Shown: positions 6,269 to 14,404, numbered from the stretch's first letter. The stretch: 16,310 bases of DNA from an uncultured Desulfovibrionaceae bacterium (GCA_947074125.1 CAMTOM010000005.1:1-16310); one strand, 5' to 3'. Program-made: numbers and translations. The notes: a model not told the origin generated them from the sequence alone.

Positions 6269-8515
6269 ATGCAGGATATGTTTAACCCCACACGCCTCAG
6301 TGCTGTTGTGGGAGGAAAAGAAGTTATTTTTGAGGTGGGGCGTCTTGCCAATCAGGCAGGCGGCGCTGTGTGGTGCCAATGTGGTGGCACGGTGGTACTT
6401 GTGACGGTTTGTTCACAAAGCTTGGAGCAGGACAAGGGCTTTTTCCCGCTGACTGTTGAATATTCGGAAAAAATGTATGCCGCCGGACGTATTCCTGGCA
6501 GTTTTTTCCGTCGTGAAATTGGTCGTCCTTCTGAACGTGAAACACTTGTTTCCCGTCTGATTGACCGCCCTTTGCGTCCCCTCTTCCCGAAGGGGCTTAA
6601 GGAAGATGTTCAGGTGCTGGCCAGTGTTATCTCTGCCGATCAGGAAAATGAACCGGATATTCTCGCCATTACAGCGGCTTCAGCAGCGGTATTGATTTCT
6701 CCTCTGCCTTTTGAAGGCCCCGTGGCGGGGGGGCGTATTGGCCGTATCAATGGCCAGTTTGTGCTCAATCCTACGCTCGCTGAAATGGCACAGAGTGATT
6801 TGAATATTGTTTTTGCCGCTTCTCAGGATGCGCTGACCATGGTGGAAGGGGAAGCCATTTTCATTCCTGAAGCAGTGATTATCGAAGCTTTGGAGTGGGG
6901 GCGCAAGGAAGTACAGCCTCTCATTGAAGCACAGATGCGTTTGCGTGAGCTTGTGGGCAAGCCCAAAATGGAATTCACGCCTCACGTGGATAATGAAGAA
7001 TTGATTGCGCAGGTAACCGCTCTGGCTATGGATGCGGGAATGGAAGCCGCTATGCGTATTCCTGAAAAGATGGAGCGCAAAGACGCCCGCAAGCACATTA
7101 AAGATGTGGTTATGGAAGCGTTGAAGGCTGATGCGCGCTGGGCTGAAGATGCTGATGCGCTGCGTGAAGCTGGAGAAATTCTTGGCTCCATTGAGAAAAA
7201 GGTCGTGCGTGCCCGTATTTTGCGTGATGGTATACGCATAGATGGGCGCGATACCAAAACGGTACGTCCCATTCAAATACAGGCTGGTTTGCTGCCTCGT
7301 GCGCATGGTTCTGCTCTTTTTGCCCGTGGGGAAACAAAATCACTTGTGGTGGCGACGCTGGGTTCTTCCACGGATGAACAGCGCGTGGATTCACTTGTGG
7401 GAGATATAACAAAGCGTTTCATGCTGCATTATAATTTCCCTCCATTCTCTGTAGGCGAAGTGAAGCCGGTACGTGTTTCCCGCCGCGAAATCGGGCATGG
7501 TGCGCTGGCGGAAAAATCCTTGCGTCCCATTTTGCCCGCAGAAGGTGATTTCCCCTTCACATTGCGTGTTGTGGCAGAAACACTGGAATCCAATGGTTCT
7601 TCTTCCATGGCGGCGGTTTGCGGTGGTTGTCTGTCCCTTATGGACGCTGGTGTGCCGATTAGCGCTCCTGTTGCTGGTGTGGCAATGGGGCTTATTAAAG
7701 AAGGCGATGCATTTATCGTACTGACAGATATCTTGGGCGATGAAGATGCGCTGGGTGATATGGACTTCAAAATCGCTGGTACCGCTGAAGGTGTGACTGG
7801 CGTGCAGATGGACATTAAAATCACTGGCCTGACAACGGAAATCATGTCTCGTGCCATGCAACAGGCACGGGAAGCACGTCTTCACATCCTGAATGAGATG
7901 GCCAGCGTGTTGCCTGAATCGCGCAGAGAGCTTTCTTCCTACGCGCCACAGCATGAAGAGGTTGTGGTCAATCCCGATATTATACGTTTGATTATCGGTC
8001 CTGGTGGCAAGAATATCAAAGCGATTACGGCGGCAACAGGCGCTTCTGTGGATATTGATGACAGCGGTCGCATTTCTATTTTTGCGCCTACAAGAGCATC
8101 AATGGAGCGTGCCAGAGAAATGGTTCTTTACTACGATCAGCGCGCTGAAGTGGGCAAGAACTATACGGCAAAAGTGCGCAAAATTCTCGAAATTGGCGCG
8201 ATTGTGGAAATTCTGCCCAATCTTGAGGCGCTGGTGCATGTCTCCCAGTTGGATGTGAATCGGGTGAACCAGCCAGGAGATGTGGCGCGTCTGGGTGAGG
8301 ATATGACTGTTAAGGTCATTGAGATTAACGGTGATCGTATCCGTGCCAGCCGCAAGGCGGTGTTGCTGGAAGAGCAGGGACATCCCTGGAATCCAGAAGA
8401 TACAGCCCGTCCGCCACGTTCTGACCGTGGGGATCGTGGAGACCGTGGCGATCGTCGTGGCGGCGATCGCGGTGGTGACCGTAGTGGTGACCGCAGACGG
8501 CGTGAACGTTCGTAG
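6269..8515 (+). CDS. pnp: Polyribonucleotide nucleotidyltransferase (PNPase)
   Basis: A 748-residue phosphorolytic 3'-5' exoribonuclease that degrades mRNA to nucleoside diphosphates, working as a trimer. Domain order: first RNase PH-like core (about 1-150, with the GSFFRREIGRPSERE motif); all-helical linker (about 240-310); second RNase PH core (about 325-545) with catalytic Asp493, Asp499 and Lys501 in GDEDALGDMDFK, matching E. coli Asp486/Asp492/Lys494; KH domain with GPGG (577-580); S1 domain (about 630-697). The last 35 residues are a run of RGD/RGG-type repeats. The start at 6269 is backed by AAGGGA at 6254-6259. The upstream hairpins suggest control by RNA processing. Confidence 0.97.
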   Translation: MQDMFNPTRLSAVVGGKEVIFEVGRLANQAGGAVWCQCGGTVVLVTVCSQSLEQDKGFFPLTVEYSEKMYAAGRIPGSFFRREIGRPSERETLVSRLIDRPLRPLFPKGLKEDVQVLASVISADQENEPDILAITAASAAVLISPLPFEGPVAGGRIGRINGQFVLNPTLAEMAQSDLNIVFAASQDALTMVEGEAIFIPEAVIIEALEWGRKEVQPLIEAQMRLRELVGKPKMEFTPHVDNEELIAQVTALAMDAGMEAAMRIPEKMERKDARKHIKDVVMEALKADARWAEDADALREAGEILGSIEKKVVRARILRDGIRIDGRDTKTVRPIQIQAGLLPRAHGSALFARGETKSLVVATLGSSTDEQRVDSLVGDITKRFMLHYNFPPFSVGEVKPVRVSRREIGHGALAEKSLRPILPAEGDFPFTLRVVAETLESNGSSSMAAVCGGCLSLMDAGVPISAPVAGVAMGLIKEGDAFIVLTDILGDEDALGDMDFKIAGTAEGVTGVQMDIKITGLTTEIMSRAMQQAREARLHILNEMASVLPESRRELSSYAPQHEEVVVNPDIIRLIIGPGGKNIKAITAATGASVDIDDSGRISIFAPTRASMERAREMVLYYDQRAEVGKNYTAKVRKILEIGAIVEILPNLEALVHVSQLDVNRVNQPGDVARLGEDMTVKVIEINGDRIRASRKAVLLEEQGHPWNPEDTARPPRSDRGDRGDRGDRRGGDRGGDRSGDRRRRERS

Positions 8516-8526
8516 GTGATTATTCT

Positions 8527-8557
8527 GCGTCCGTGACAGGATGCCTGTCACGGACGC
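8527..8557 (+). terminator. Strong hairpin after pnp
   Basis: A perfect 14-bp stem (8527-8540 with 8544-8557) with an ATG triplet as loop, starting 11 nt after the pnp stop. The downstream TTGTGTTCAGCTTATTTTA is T-rich but not a clean run. It probably ends or stabilises the pnp transcript. The ATG at 8541 lies in the loop and is not a credible start for the next gene. Confidence 0.6.
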
Positions 8558-8594
8558 TTGTGTTCAGCTTATTTTATGCTTCAGGAGTCGCGCA

Positions 8595-9566
8595 ATGGCA
8601 AAAGAATCCCGCAAAATGCAATCCAGTGAAGAGGCATCTTCCATGACAGAAGAAAACGCAGCTTCAGCCGCATCCAATTCTGAAACACAGGAAGCGATGC
8701 TGGGTGCAAACCGTATTCATTTTGAAAACCTGGGGAATGCCTGGGCTGCTGTTGTTGGTAATCCCGAAGCCTTGATGCCACAGATTGTGGGTACTGTGCT
8801 GCATTCTGGGGGAACACGACCAGCATGGCAGCATAGCAGCAAGGGGATGGAATATGTGCTGATGGCATGGCCTGCCGATCAGCCTGCGCGGGCTGCGGTG
8901 ATTATGCGTGGTGAGGAAGGCAAGGAGATGAAGCCTGCTTCCGCTGTACCTTTGCTGGAAGGCTTGCCCAATGATTTGACGGTAGCTGGTGTGCATCCCT
9001 GGCATAGCGGCGTTGAGGCGAATGTGGCGGTGTCTGTCTTTGAGGGTGGCAATCCCATGTGGTTTTACAGTCCTACCTATTTTCGTGACGCGCAGGATCT
9101 GACGGAAGGAGTGACGCATACCTTTCTTTTGTCTGGGCTTGCTTTTGGAGTACGGCGGGCGCTTGTGGATGAATTAACCATCACACAGGGGCCACAGTAT
9201 GAAATGTATGCGGAGGAATGGCTGGCTGCAAACCCTGAGAAGCGTCGCCTTGATGTGCCGCCACTCAAGATTTCCTTACGGAATAAAAAAATCATTATGC
9301 CCGGACGTGTTTTTGGCGAGTATCAATTGCGTACCACAGTGCTGGCTGTGGAATCATGTCAGCTTGAAAAAGAAAATATGACAATGCTGCGTGTGGCTTT
9401 TGACATGCCCGCCGAGGCACCGGCACTGAATGTGATGCTGTATGTTCCAGCCCGTGTTTTGGGAGAATACGAACCCAAGGTGGGGGATGAGATAGACGCC
9501 TATGTATGGCTTCAGGGGCGTATTATTGATTTTGATCCTGAAGCTGAAGAGCCTGCTGTGCAGTAG
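8595..9566 (+). CDS. Conserved-looking protein of unknown function
   Basis: A 323-residue soluble-looking protein that I do not recognise as a named family. AGGAG at 8583-8587, 7 nt before ATG 8595, fixes the start; a longer reading from 8541 would begin inside a terminator loop. The first 30 or so residues are polar and low in complexity (Ser/Glu/Ala). The centre contains GVHPWHSGVEANVAVSVFEG and a stretch with YFRDAQDLTEG; the last third is beta-rich and ends GDEIDAYVWLQGRI followed by an acidic tail. No signal peptide, membrane segment or catalytic motif is evident. It has good base-composition match to its neighbours and follows pnp directly. A role linked to translation or RNA would be only a guess from position. 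Confidence 0.85.
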   Translation: MAKESRKMQSSEEASSMTEENAASAASNSETQEAMLGANRIHFENLGNAWAAVVGNPEALMPQIVGTVLHSGGTRPAWQHSSKGMEYVLMAWPADQPARAAVIMRGEEGKEMKPASAVPLLEGLPNDLTVAGVHPWHSGVEANVAVSVFEGGNPMWFYSPTYFRDAQDLTEGVTHTFLLSGLAFGVRRALVDELTITQGPQYEMYAEEWLAANPEKRRLDVPPLKISLRNKKIIMPGRVFGEYQLRTTVLAVESCQLEKENMTMLRVAFDMPAEAPALNVMLYVPARVLGEYEPKVGDEIDAYVWLQGRIIDFDPEAEEPAVQ

Positions 9567-9593
9567 CAAGCTCTTGTTAATTACAGTCTTTTT

Positions 9594-9626
9594 TATAGGC
9601 AATCTCGCGGGAGCAGATTGCCTATA
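9594..9626 (+). terminator. Inverted repeat after the 8595 gene
   Basis: A perfect 12-bp stem (TATAGGCAATCT 9594-9605 with its complement 9615-9626) and a 9-nt loop, 27 nt after the stop of the unknown gene. A T-run lies on the 5' side rather than the 3' side; the 3' flank ACGTTATATATC is AT-rich. It is placed where the + strand operon should end, so termination is the likely role, but the form is not textbook. Confidence 0.5.
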
Positions 9627-9636
9627 ACGTTATATA

Positions 9637-9744
9637 TCATTGCAATATTGACAAATATTTCTCCAGCCTTTCATCAACATATGAGGCTATAAGCTCTATC
9701 ATTGCCTGCCCATCGCCACTTTTGCTATATGCACCAAAAGCCAT
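9637..9744 (-). CDS. Doubtful small ORF, 35 residues
   Basis: From ATG at 9742-9744 the minus strand reads MAFGAYSKSGDGQ, then a predicted helix (AMIELIASYVDERLEKYLSI) and stops at 9637-9639. The frame is open further back to 9810 (57 codons in all, with a TTG as the only other plausible start). The composition is protein-like with an amphipathic end, but there is no clear ribosome-binding site, no family I recognise, and a strong inverted repeat covers the start. It lies downstream of the LysO-type gene in a different frame and could be a degraded remnant or chance. Confidence 0.22.
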   Translation of the reverse strand: MAFGAYSKSGDGQAMIELIASYVDERLEKYLSILQ

Positions 9745-9780
9745 TATACCTATTTTTAGGAATAATGCCAAAGGCTTTTG
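9735..9780. repeat. Bulged inverted repeat in the convergent gap
   Basis: CAAAAGCC (9735-9742) pairs with GGCTTTTG (9773-9780), followed by ATTAT/ATAAT (9743-9747 with 9762-9766), one A-A mismatch and CCTA/TAGG (9749-9752 with 9757-9760) around a TTTT loop; a 6-nt bulge (9767-9772) interrupts one arm. It sits between convergent operons and may help terminate minus-strand transcripts. The rest of the 9567-9890 gap holds the 9594 hairpin, the doubtful small ORF and otherwise nothing I can name. Confidence 0.4.
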
Positions 9781-9890
9781 TATGCCTGAGAAAAGAGTGT
9801 TCTGCTTGTTTTAACAGCAAGCTTTACGAAAATACTGGAGGTATGTCTTGAGCTGATAAAATACTGTTGCTGCAAAACTCAAGAGCGCTT

Positions 9891-10172
9891 TTACTGACGC
9901 GAAGAGGTGCGGGCAAAAACATATTTCCAAAGCAGAGCCGCACAGAGAACACTGCCAATGATGGCGGCAAGTGTGAGGAGCAGGGCATGCCATCCGAGCT
10001 GTGGCAGGCTGCGCATAAGGACGTCATTGCTGCCGATGGAGATACCCATAAGAAACAGCAGCACACAGATAATACACGAAAGACCACGCTCCATAAAGCG
10101 CGAAATATTGCGATGGAGTAGCAAAAAGCCAAGACATATACCCAGAAGAAGAAAGCCGATAGCCCAGAACAT
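9891..10172 (-). CDS. LysO-type (DUF340) membrane protein, N-terminal half only
   Basis: A 93-residue hydrophobic protein with three probable membrane helices (about residues 1-19, 28-46 and 60-86). The segment CVLLFLMGISIGSND followed by LPQLGWHALLLTLAAIIGS resembles the N-terminal DUF340 part of the L-lysine exporter LysO (E. coli YbjE, about 299 residues). In some bacteria LysO is encoded as two adjacent genes, a short one like this and a partner of roughly 200 residues. Here nothing after the stop encodes the partner, so export activity is doubtful unless the other half lies elsewhere. AAAGAG about 8 nt upstream supports the ATG. The gene follows lepA with a 51-nt gap. The family call is from recollection of the sequence pattern, not a search. 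Confidence 0.7.
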   Translation of the reverse strand: MFWAIGFLLLGICLGFLLLHRNISRFMERGLSCIICVLLFLMGISIGSNDVLMRSLPQLGWHALLLTLAAIIGSVLCAALLWKYVFARTSSRQ

Positions 10173-10223
10173 ATTCTTTGCTCTTTAATTTGTCCCACGT
10201 GAAACGTTCATCGGGGATGGCGT

Positions 10224-12092
10224 TCATACCAAATATGATACGCCATTCCCACAATGAAAGATATTTGCTGTTCTTTCAAAGAATCTAATCGTCATCACCC
10301 ACTTGCAATGCTGCCAGAAAGGCTTCCTGGGCAGTTCCACATTGCCCATCCGCTTCATGCGCTTCTTGCCTTCTTTTTGTTTTTCAAGAAGCTTGCGCTT
10401 ACGGGTAATGTCGCCGCCATAACATTTGGCAGTCACATTTTTACGGAAGGCAGAAACGCTTTCACGCGCAATGACCTTGTTGCCAATCGCAGCCTGAATG
10501 GCAACCTCAAAAAGCTGACGCGGAATGGTGCGTTTGAGCTTGAGTGCCAGTGAGCGTCCGTAGTGGTAAGATTTATCCTTGTGTACAATCACAGCCAGCG
10601 CATCTACAGGGTCACTGTTGAGCAGGATGTCCAGACGCACAAGGTTTGATTCTCGATAGTCCAGTGGTTCATAATCCATGGAGGCATAGCCTTTCGTCGT
10701 GGATTTGAGACGGTCAAAAAAGTCATAGACGATTTCTGCGAAGGGCAGCTCGTAGGTGACGACCACGCGATTCAGAGCCAGATAATGCAGATTTTTCTGG
10801 AAACCACGTTTCTCTTCACAAAGCTTCATGACATTGCCAACGTATTCGTTGGGGACATGTATATCCATGCGCACAAAAGGTTCATACAGGGCTTTGATGC
10901 GGGCAGGGTCAGGAAGCTTTGAGGGATTGTCTATGTCGAGCGATGCGCCGTCGGTGGTTTCTACCTTATAAATAACAGAAGGCGCTGTGGCAATGAGACT
11001 GACTTCAAATTCCCGCTCAAGACGCTCCTGAATGATTTCCATATGCAGCAACCCCAAAAAGCCACAGCGGAAACCAAAGCCGAGTGCTTGTGATGTTTCT
11101 GGCTCAAAAGAGAATGCGGCATCATTGAGCTGAAGCTTTTCCAGAGCAACTTTCAAATTTTCGTAGTCATCAGATTCTGATGGATACAGACCGCAGAAAA
11201 CCATGGGTTTGACTTCTTTAAAGCCTGGAACAGCCTCTGTTGCGGGACATTCTGCCAGGGTAATGGTATCCCCGACCTTGGCATCCCCCAGTTCCTTGAT
11301 ACTGCCACATAAAAAACCTACTTCGCCTGCCGCCAGAGAAGGCGTGTCTTTAGCCTCTGGAGAAAAGACTCCAAGGCGTAACACTTCGTACTCCTTGCCG
11401 GTAGACATGAGACGAACAATGTTGTTTTTGCGCAGTGTGCCATCCATAATGCGGAACAGCACCACAACGCCCTGATAGGCATCGTACCAGGAGTCAAAAA
11501 TCAGAGCCTTCAATGGAGCGCTGGGATCACCTTCAGGAGCTGGCAGACGCTGGACAATACCCTCCAGAACGGCATCAACGCCCATTCCTGTTTTTGCCGA
11601 AACAGGCAGCGCATCGGCACAGTCAAGCCCGATAGCTTCTTCAATTTCTGCCTTGACGCGATCTACCTCGGCACTGGGAAGGTCAATCTTGTTCAGGACA
11701 GGAATGATTTCGTGGTTATGATCCAGAGCCAGATAGACATTGGCCAGTGTTTGAGCCTCTACGCCCTGTGTGGCGTCCACAACCAGCAGTGCCCCTTCGC
11801 AGGCAGCCAGTGAGCGTGAGACTTCATAGTTGAAGTCCACGTGGCCTGGAGTGTCAATCAGGTTGAGAATATAGTGTTTGCCATCGCTTGCAGTGTAGGG
11901 AATGCGTACTGCCTGGGCTTTGATAGTAATGCCCCGTTCGCGTTCCAGCTCCATTTTGTCCAGATACTGATCTCGTTTTTCTCTGTCAGAGACCAGTTTG
12001 GTAAGCTCAAGAATACGGTCGGCCAGAGTTGATTTACCGTGGTCGATGTGGGCGATGATGCAGAAATTGCGAATATGTTCCTGACGGGGCAT
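10224..12092 (-). CDS. lepA: Elongation factor 4 (LepA), altered C-terminus
   Basis: A ribosome-bound GTPase related to EF-G that back-translocates or remodels stalled ribosomes and aids 30S assembly. G motifs are intact: AHIDHGKST (14-22), DTPGH (80-84), NKID (134-137) and SAK (165-167), followed by the beta-barrel, EF-G-like domains and the LepA-specific C-terminal domain (KRKLLEKQKEGKKRMKRMGN). The family ends GNVELPQEAF plus about ten residues, near 600 in total. Here the frame departs after Pro588 and gives a 34-residue unrelated tail (622 total). Reading one base back at the CCC codon (10329-10331) gives QEAFLAALQVGDDD and a stop at 10285-10287, so one C appears missing. The ATG is backed by AAGGA. 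purN lies 38 nt upstream. Confidence 0.95.
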   Translation of the reverse strand: MPRQEHIRNFCIIAHIDHGKSTLADRILELTKLVSDREKRDQYLDKMELERERGITIKAQAVRIPYTASDGKHYILNLIDTPGHVDFNYEVSRSLAACEGALLVVDATQGVEAQTLANVYLALDHNHEIIPVLNKIDLPSAEVDRVKAEIEEAIGLDCADALPVSAKTGMGVDAVLEGIVQRLPAPEGDPSAPLKALIFDSWYDAYQGVVVLFRIMDGTLRKNNIVRLMSTGKEYEVLRLGVFSPEAKDTPSLAAGEVGFLCGSIKELGDAKVGDTITLAECPATEAVPGFKEVKPMVFCGLYPSESDDYENLKVALEKLQLNDAAFSFEPETSQALGFGFRCGFLGLLHMEIIQERLEREFEVSLIATAPSVIYKVETTDGASLDIDNPSKLPDPARIKALYEPFVRMDIHVPNEYVGNVMKLCEEKRGFQKNLHYLALNRVVVTYELPFAEIVYDFFDRLKSTTKGYASMDYEPLDYRESNLVRLDILLNSDPVDALAVIVHKDKSYHYGRSLALKLKRTIPRQLFEVAIQAAIGNKVIARESVSAFRKNVTAKCYGGDITRKRKLLEKQKEGKKRMKRMGNVELPRKPFWQHCKWVMTIRFFERTANIFHCGNGVSYLV

Positions 12093-12130
12093 AGCTGTCC
12101 TTTACTTTCCTTATCCTTATTGTGACGTCG

Positions 12131-12817
12131 TTAGAAACCTTCTTCAAGGGGTGGCCAGACGAGCCAGTGGTCATTGGGCAGGAGCTGCTTTTTTGAAGAG
12201 GGCAGGATGTGTACCTGTCTGTTGTGACGCTGTACACGTTTTTCTGCAAACCACTGAATAGCCTGTGGATAGATGCGGTGCTCAAGAGCATGGATGCGCT
12301 GCATGAGCGTCTCCAGAGGTTCCCCTGGATGGGCGGGCACGGCAGCCTGAACAATCACCTCGCCATGGTCAACGAGTTCATCCACAAAGTGGACAGTACA
12401 GCCTGTGATTTTGACTCCCCACGCCTGCGCATCCGCACCACCATGTACGCCAGGAAAGGCGGGGAGAATGGCTGGATGCAGGTTGATGATTCTGCCCGGA
12501 AATGCTTCCAGAAAACGGGAGGTGAGAAGGCGCATGTATCCGGCCAGCACGATAAGCTCTGTCTGTGTTTGCTTGAGGGCATCCACCAGAGCCTGATCGA
12601 AGGTTTCGCGGTCAGGATAGGTGGTGTGATCCAGCATAAGAGTCGGCACGCCTGCCTTTTGGGCGCGCTCCAGAACGGGAGCCTTCGGGCGGTTGGCTAT
12701 GACAAGCTCCACTTGCGCATGGAGTGTGCCAGCAGCGATTTTATCAAAAATAGCCTGGGCATTGGTGCCACTACCAGAGGCAAGAATGGCGATTTTTAGT
12801 GGTGATGGCGCACTCAT
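12131..12817 (-). CDS. purN: Phosphoribosylglycinamide formyltransferase
   Basis: Transfers a formyl group from 10-formyltetrahydrofolate to GAR, the third step of purine synthesis. From the ATG at 12815-12817 the protein is 228 residues. It has the phosphate-binding LASGSGTNAQAI (12-23) and the catalytic set Asn112, His114 (NLHPAILPAFPG) and Asp150 (DELVDHG), at the same spacing as E. coli Asn106/His108/Asp144. About 30 residues beyond the usual domain end in WPPLEEGF. The ATG overlaps the cobA-hemD stop by 4 nt (ATGA), so the two are translationally coupled; a longer reading from 12901 would run deep into cobA-hemD and is rejected. lepA follows after a 38-nt gap. Confidence 0.95.
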   Translation of the reverse strand: MSAPSPLKIAILASGSGTNAQAIFDKIAAGTLHAQVELVIANRPKAPVLERAQKAGVPTLMLDHTTYPDRETFDQALVDALKQTQTELIVLAGYMRLLTSRFLEAFPGRIINLHPAILPAFPGVHGGADAQAWGVKITGCTVHFVDELVDHGEVIVQAAVPAHPGEPLETLMQRIHALEHRIYPQAIQWFAEKRVQRHNRQVHILPSSKKQLLPNDHWLVWPPLEEGF

Positions 12818-14349
12818 GCCTTTTCTCCAGTATTCCCCAGATTCTGGCGCAGGCTTTCTACCAGAGCGGGGATGGTAAATTCTTCTGGCTGGATATGGCA
12901 TGGCAGACCATGTTTTTCCAGTGTCTGTGCGGTAATGGGACCGATGGCGGCAAGAGATGTTTCAGGGTGCTGTTTGAGCTCATCCACAGAGATGAAGGCA
13001 AGAAAGTTTTCTACTGTGGAAGAAGAGCCAAAGGTAACACAACTGAGTGTGCCTTGCGCAAGGCGCTCTTTGACGCGATCTTGATGTTCGGCACAGGGAA
13101 TGGTTTCATACGCGTCAATGACATCGACGTGTATTCCTGCCTTGCGCAAAATATCCGGCAATGCCTCACGGGCAACTTTTGCACGGGGTAGGAGTATTTT
13201 GTCCTGTGGTGCAAGGCCGCGTTCTAAAAGGCCATGTGCGACACCTTCAGCGATGTAGTTGTCGGGAACGAAGTCTGGCATAATGCCACGTTCTTTCAGA
13301 CTCTCCGCAGTGGCTGGGCCAATGGCAGCGACCTTGCAGGAAGCGATGGCACGGCTGTCTTTTCCCGCATGTGCGAGACGCTTCCAGAAGTGCTTTACGC
13401 CATTGACGGAAGTGAAAATGAGCCAGCTATAGTCCGTGAGGTGGCTGATTGCGGTATCCAGTGGCGTGTAGTCTTCCATTTCTTTGATGCGAATGGTGGG
13501 GCACTGGATAACTTCTGCGCCCAGTTCTTCCAGCATATGCGCAAGCCCACTGGCTTGTTCCCGCGCACGGGTAACAACAATGGACTTGCCCAGCAGGGGT
13601 TTTTGTTCAAACCAGTTAAGGCGGTCACGCAGTGAGACCACATGCCCGACAACAATGACAGAGGGGTTGGTAAAACCTTCGCGTACAGCAGCATCCGCAA
13701 GATCACAGAGAGGAGCGGCAAGGCTTTTATGGCGCGTGGTTGTACCCCAGTGTACGAGTGCGGCGGGGGTAGTGCCAGGAAGGCCAGCTTCCTGAAGATT
13801 TTTGGCAATGAGAGGCAGATTTTTCATGCCCATGACAAATACCAGTGTAGACGCGCTCTGTGCGAGTGCTTTCCAGTTATGTACAGAGCCTGGCTTGGTG
13901 GGATCTTCATGACCGGTAATCAGGGTGACAGAAGAGGCAAAGGAGCGATGCGTGAGCGGGATGCCCGCGTATGCGGGGCCTGCGATGGTACTGGAGATGC
14001 CAGGAACCTCCTCAAAAGGCACACCTGCCTGAAGCAGTTCTTCTGCTTCCTCCCCACCGCGTCCGAAAATATAGGGGTCGCCACCTTTGAGGCGGGCAAC
14101 AAGCTTGCCTTCCTGTGCCTTGCGCACGATGAGGGCATTGATTTCGTCTTGTGGCAGGGCATGGTTGCCTGCCACTTTGCCCACGTAGATGCGTTCTGCA
14201 TCCTTGCGTGCATGAGCGAGCAGGCTTTCATTGGCAAGGGCGTCATAAACAACGACATCAGCTTTGCTGAGGATGTCTCTTCCCTTAAGTGTGAGCAAAC
14301 CAGGATCACCAGGGCCAGCACCGATAAGATAGACTTTGGCTGTATTCAT
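12814..14349 (-). CDS. cobA/hemD: Fused uroporphyrinogen-III methyltransferase/synthase
   Basis: A 511-residue two-domain enzyme. Residues 1 to about 245 form the S-adenosylmethionine-dependent uroporphyrinogen-III C-methyltransferase: GAGPGDPG (10-17), the KGGDPYIFGRGGEEAEEL block (88-105) and VPGISS (115-120). Residues about 253-505 form uroporphyrinogen-III synthase, HemD, starting KSIVVTRAREQASGL. The fusion converts hydroxymethylbilane to uroporphyrinogen III and on to precorrin-2, the precursor of siroheme, cobalamin and, by the siroheme route of sulfate reducers, heme. The start (MNTAKVYLIG) has GGAG upstream; an in-frame extension to 14679 would overlap pepA and is rejected. pepA lies 55 nt upstream and purN overlaps the end by 4 nt. 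The same fusion is known in Desulfovibrio. Confidence 0.96.
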   Translation of the reverse strand: MNTAKVYLIGAGPGDPGLLTLKGRDILSKADVVVYDALANESLLAHARKDAERIYVGKVAGNHALPQDEINALIVRKAQEGKLVARLKGGDPYIFGRGGEEAEELLQAGVPFEEVPGISSTIAGPAYAGIPLTHRSFASSVTLITGHEDPTKPGSVHNWKALAQSASTLVFVMGMKNLPLIAKNLQEAGLPGTTPAALVHWGTTTRHKSLAAPLCDLADAAVREGFTNPSVIVVGHVVSLRDRLNWFEQKPLLGKSIVVTRAREQASGLAHMLEELGAEVIQCPTIRIKEMEDYTPLDTAISHLTDYSWLIFTSVNGVKHFWKRLAHAGKDSRAIASCKVAAIGPATAESLKERGIMPDFVPDNYIAEGVAHGLLERGLAPQDKILLPRAKVAREALPDILRKAGIHVDVIDAYETIPCAEHQDRVKERLAQGTLSCVTFGSSSTVENFLAFISVDELKQHPETSLAAIGPITAQTLEKHGLPCHIQPEEFTIPALVESLRQNLGNTGEKA

Positions 14350-14404
14350 ATTCTTCTTCTCCGCTGCGCCGCTGGACAAGGAGCGGGCACTCTTTTCCAG
14401 AAGG

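Noticed and set aside
8541..8594. An upstream ATG start adding 18 residues to the gene after pnp
   Set aside because: The ATG is the loop of a 14-bp hairpin and lacks a ribosome-binding site, while ATG 8595 has AGGAG at proper spacing.
9824..10198. A 124-codon minus-strand frame overlapping the LysO-type gene
   Set aside because: The overlapping 93-codon frame has the ribosome-binding site and the family-like membrane segments; this one is its shadow.
10323..10337. Programmed -1 frameshifting in lepA
   Set aside because: The CTGCCCAGG context has no X-XXY-YYZ slippery heptamer and I see no clear downstream pseudoknot; an indel or sequencing error explains it more simply.
12209..12799. A 196-codon + strand frame antisense to purN
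   Set aside because: purN is complete with all catalytic residues on the minus strand, so the + strand frame is a shadow.
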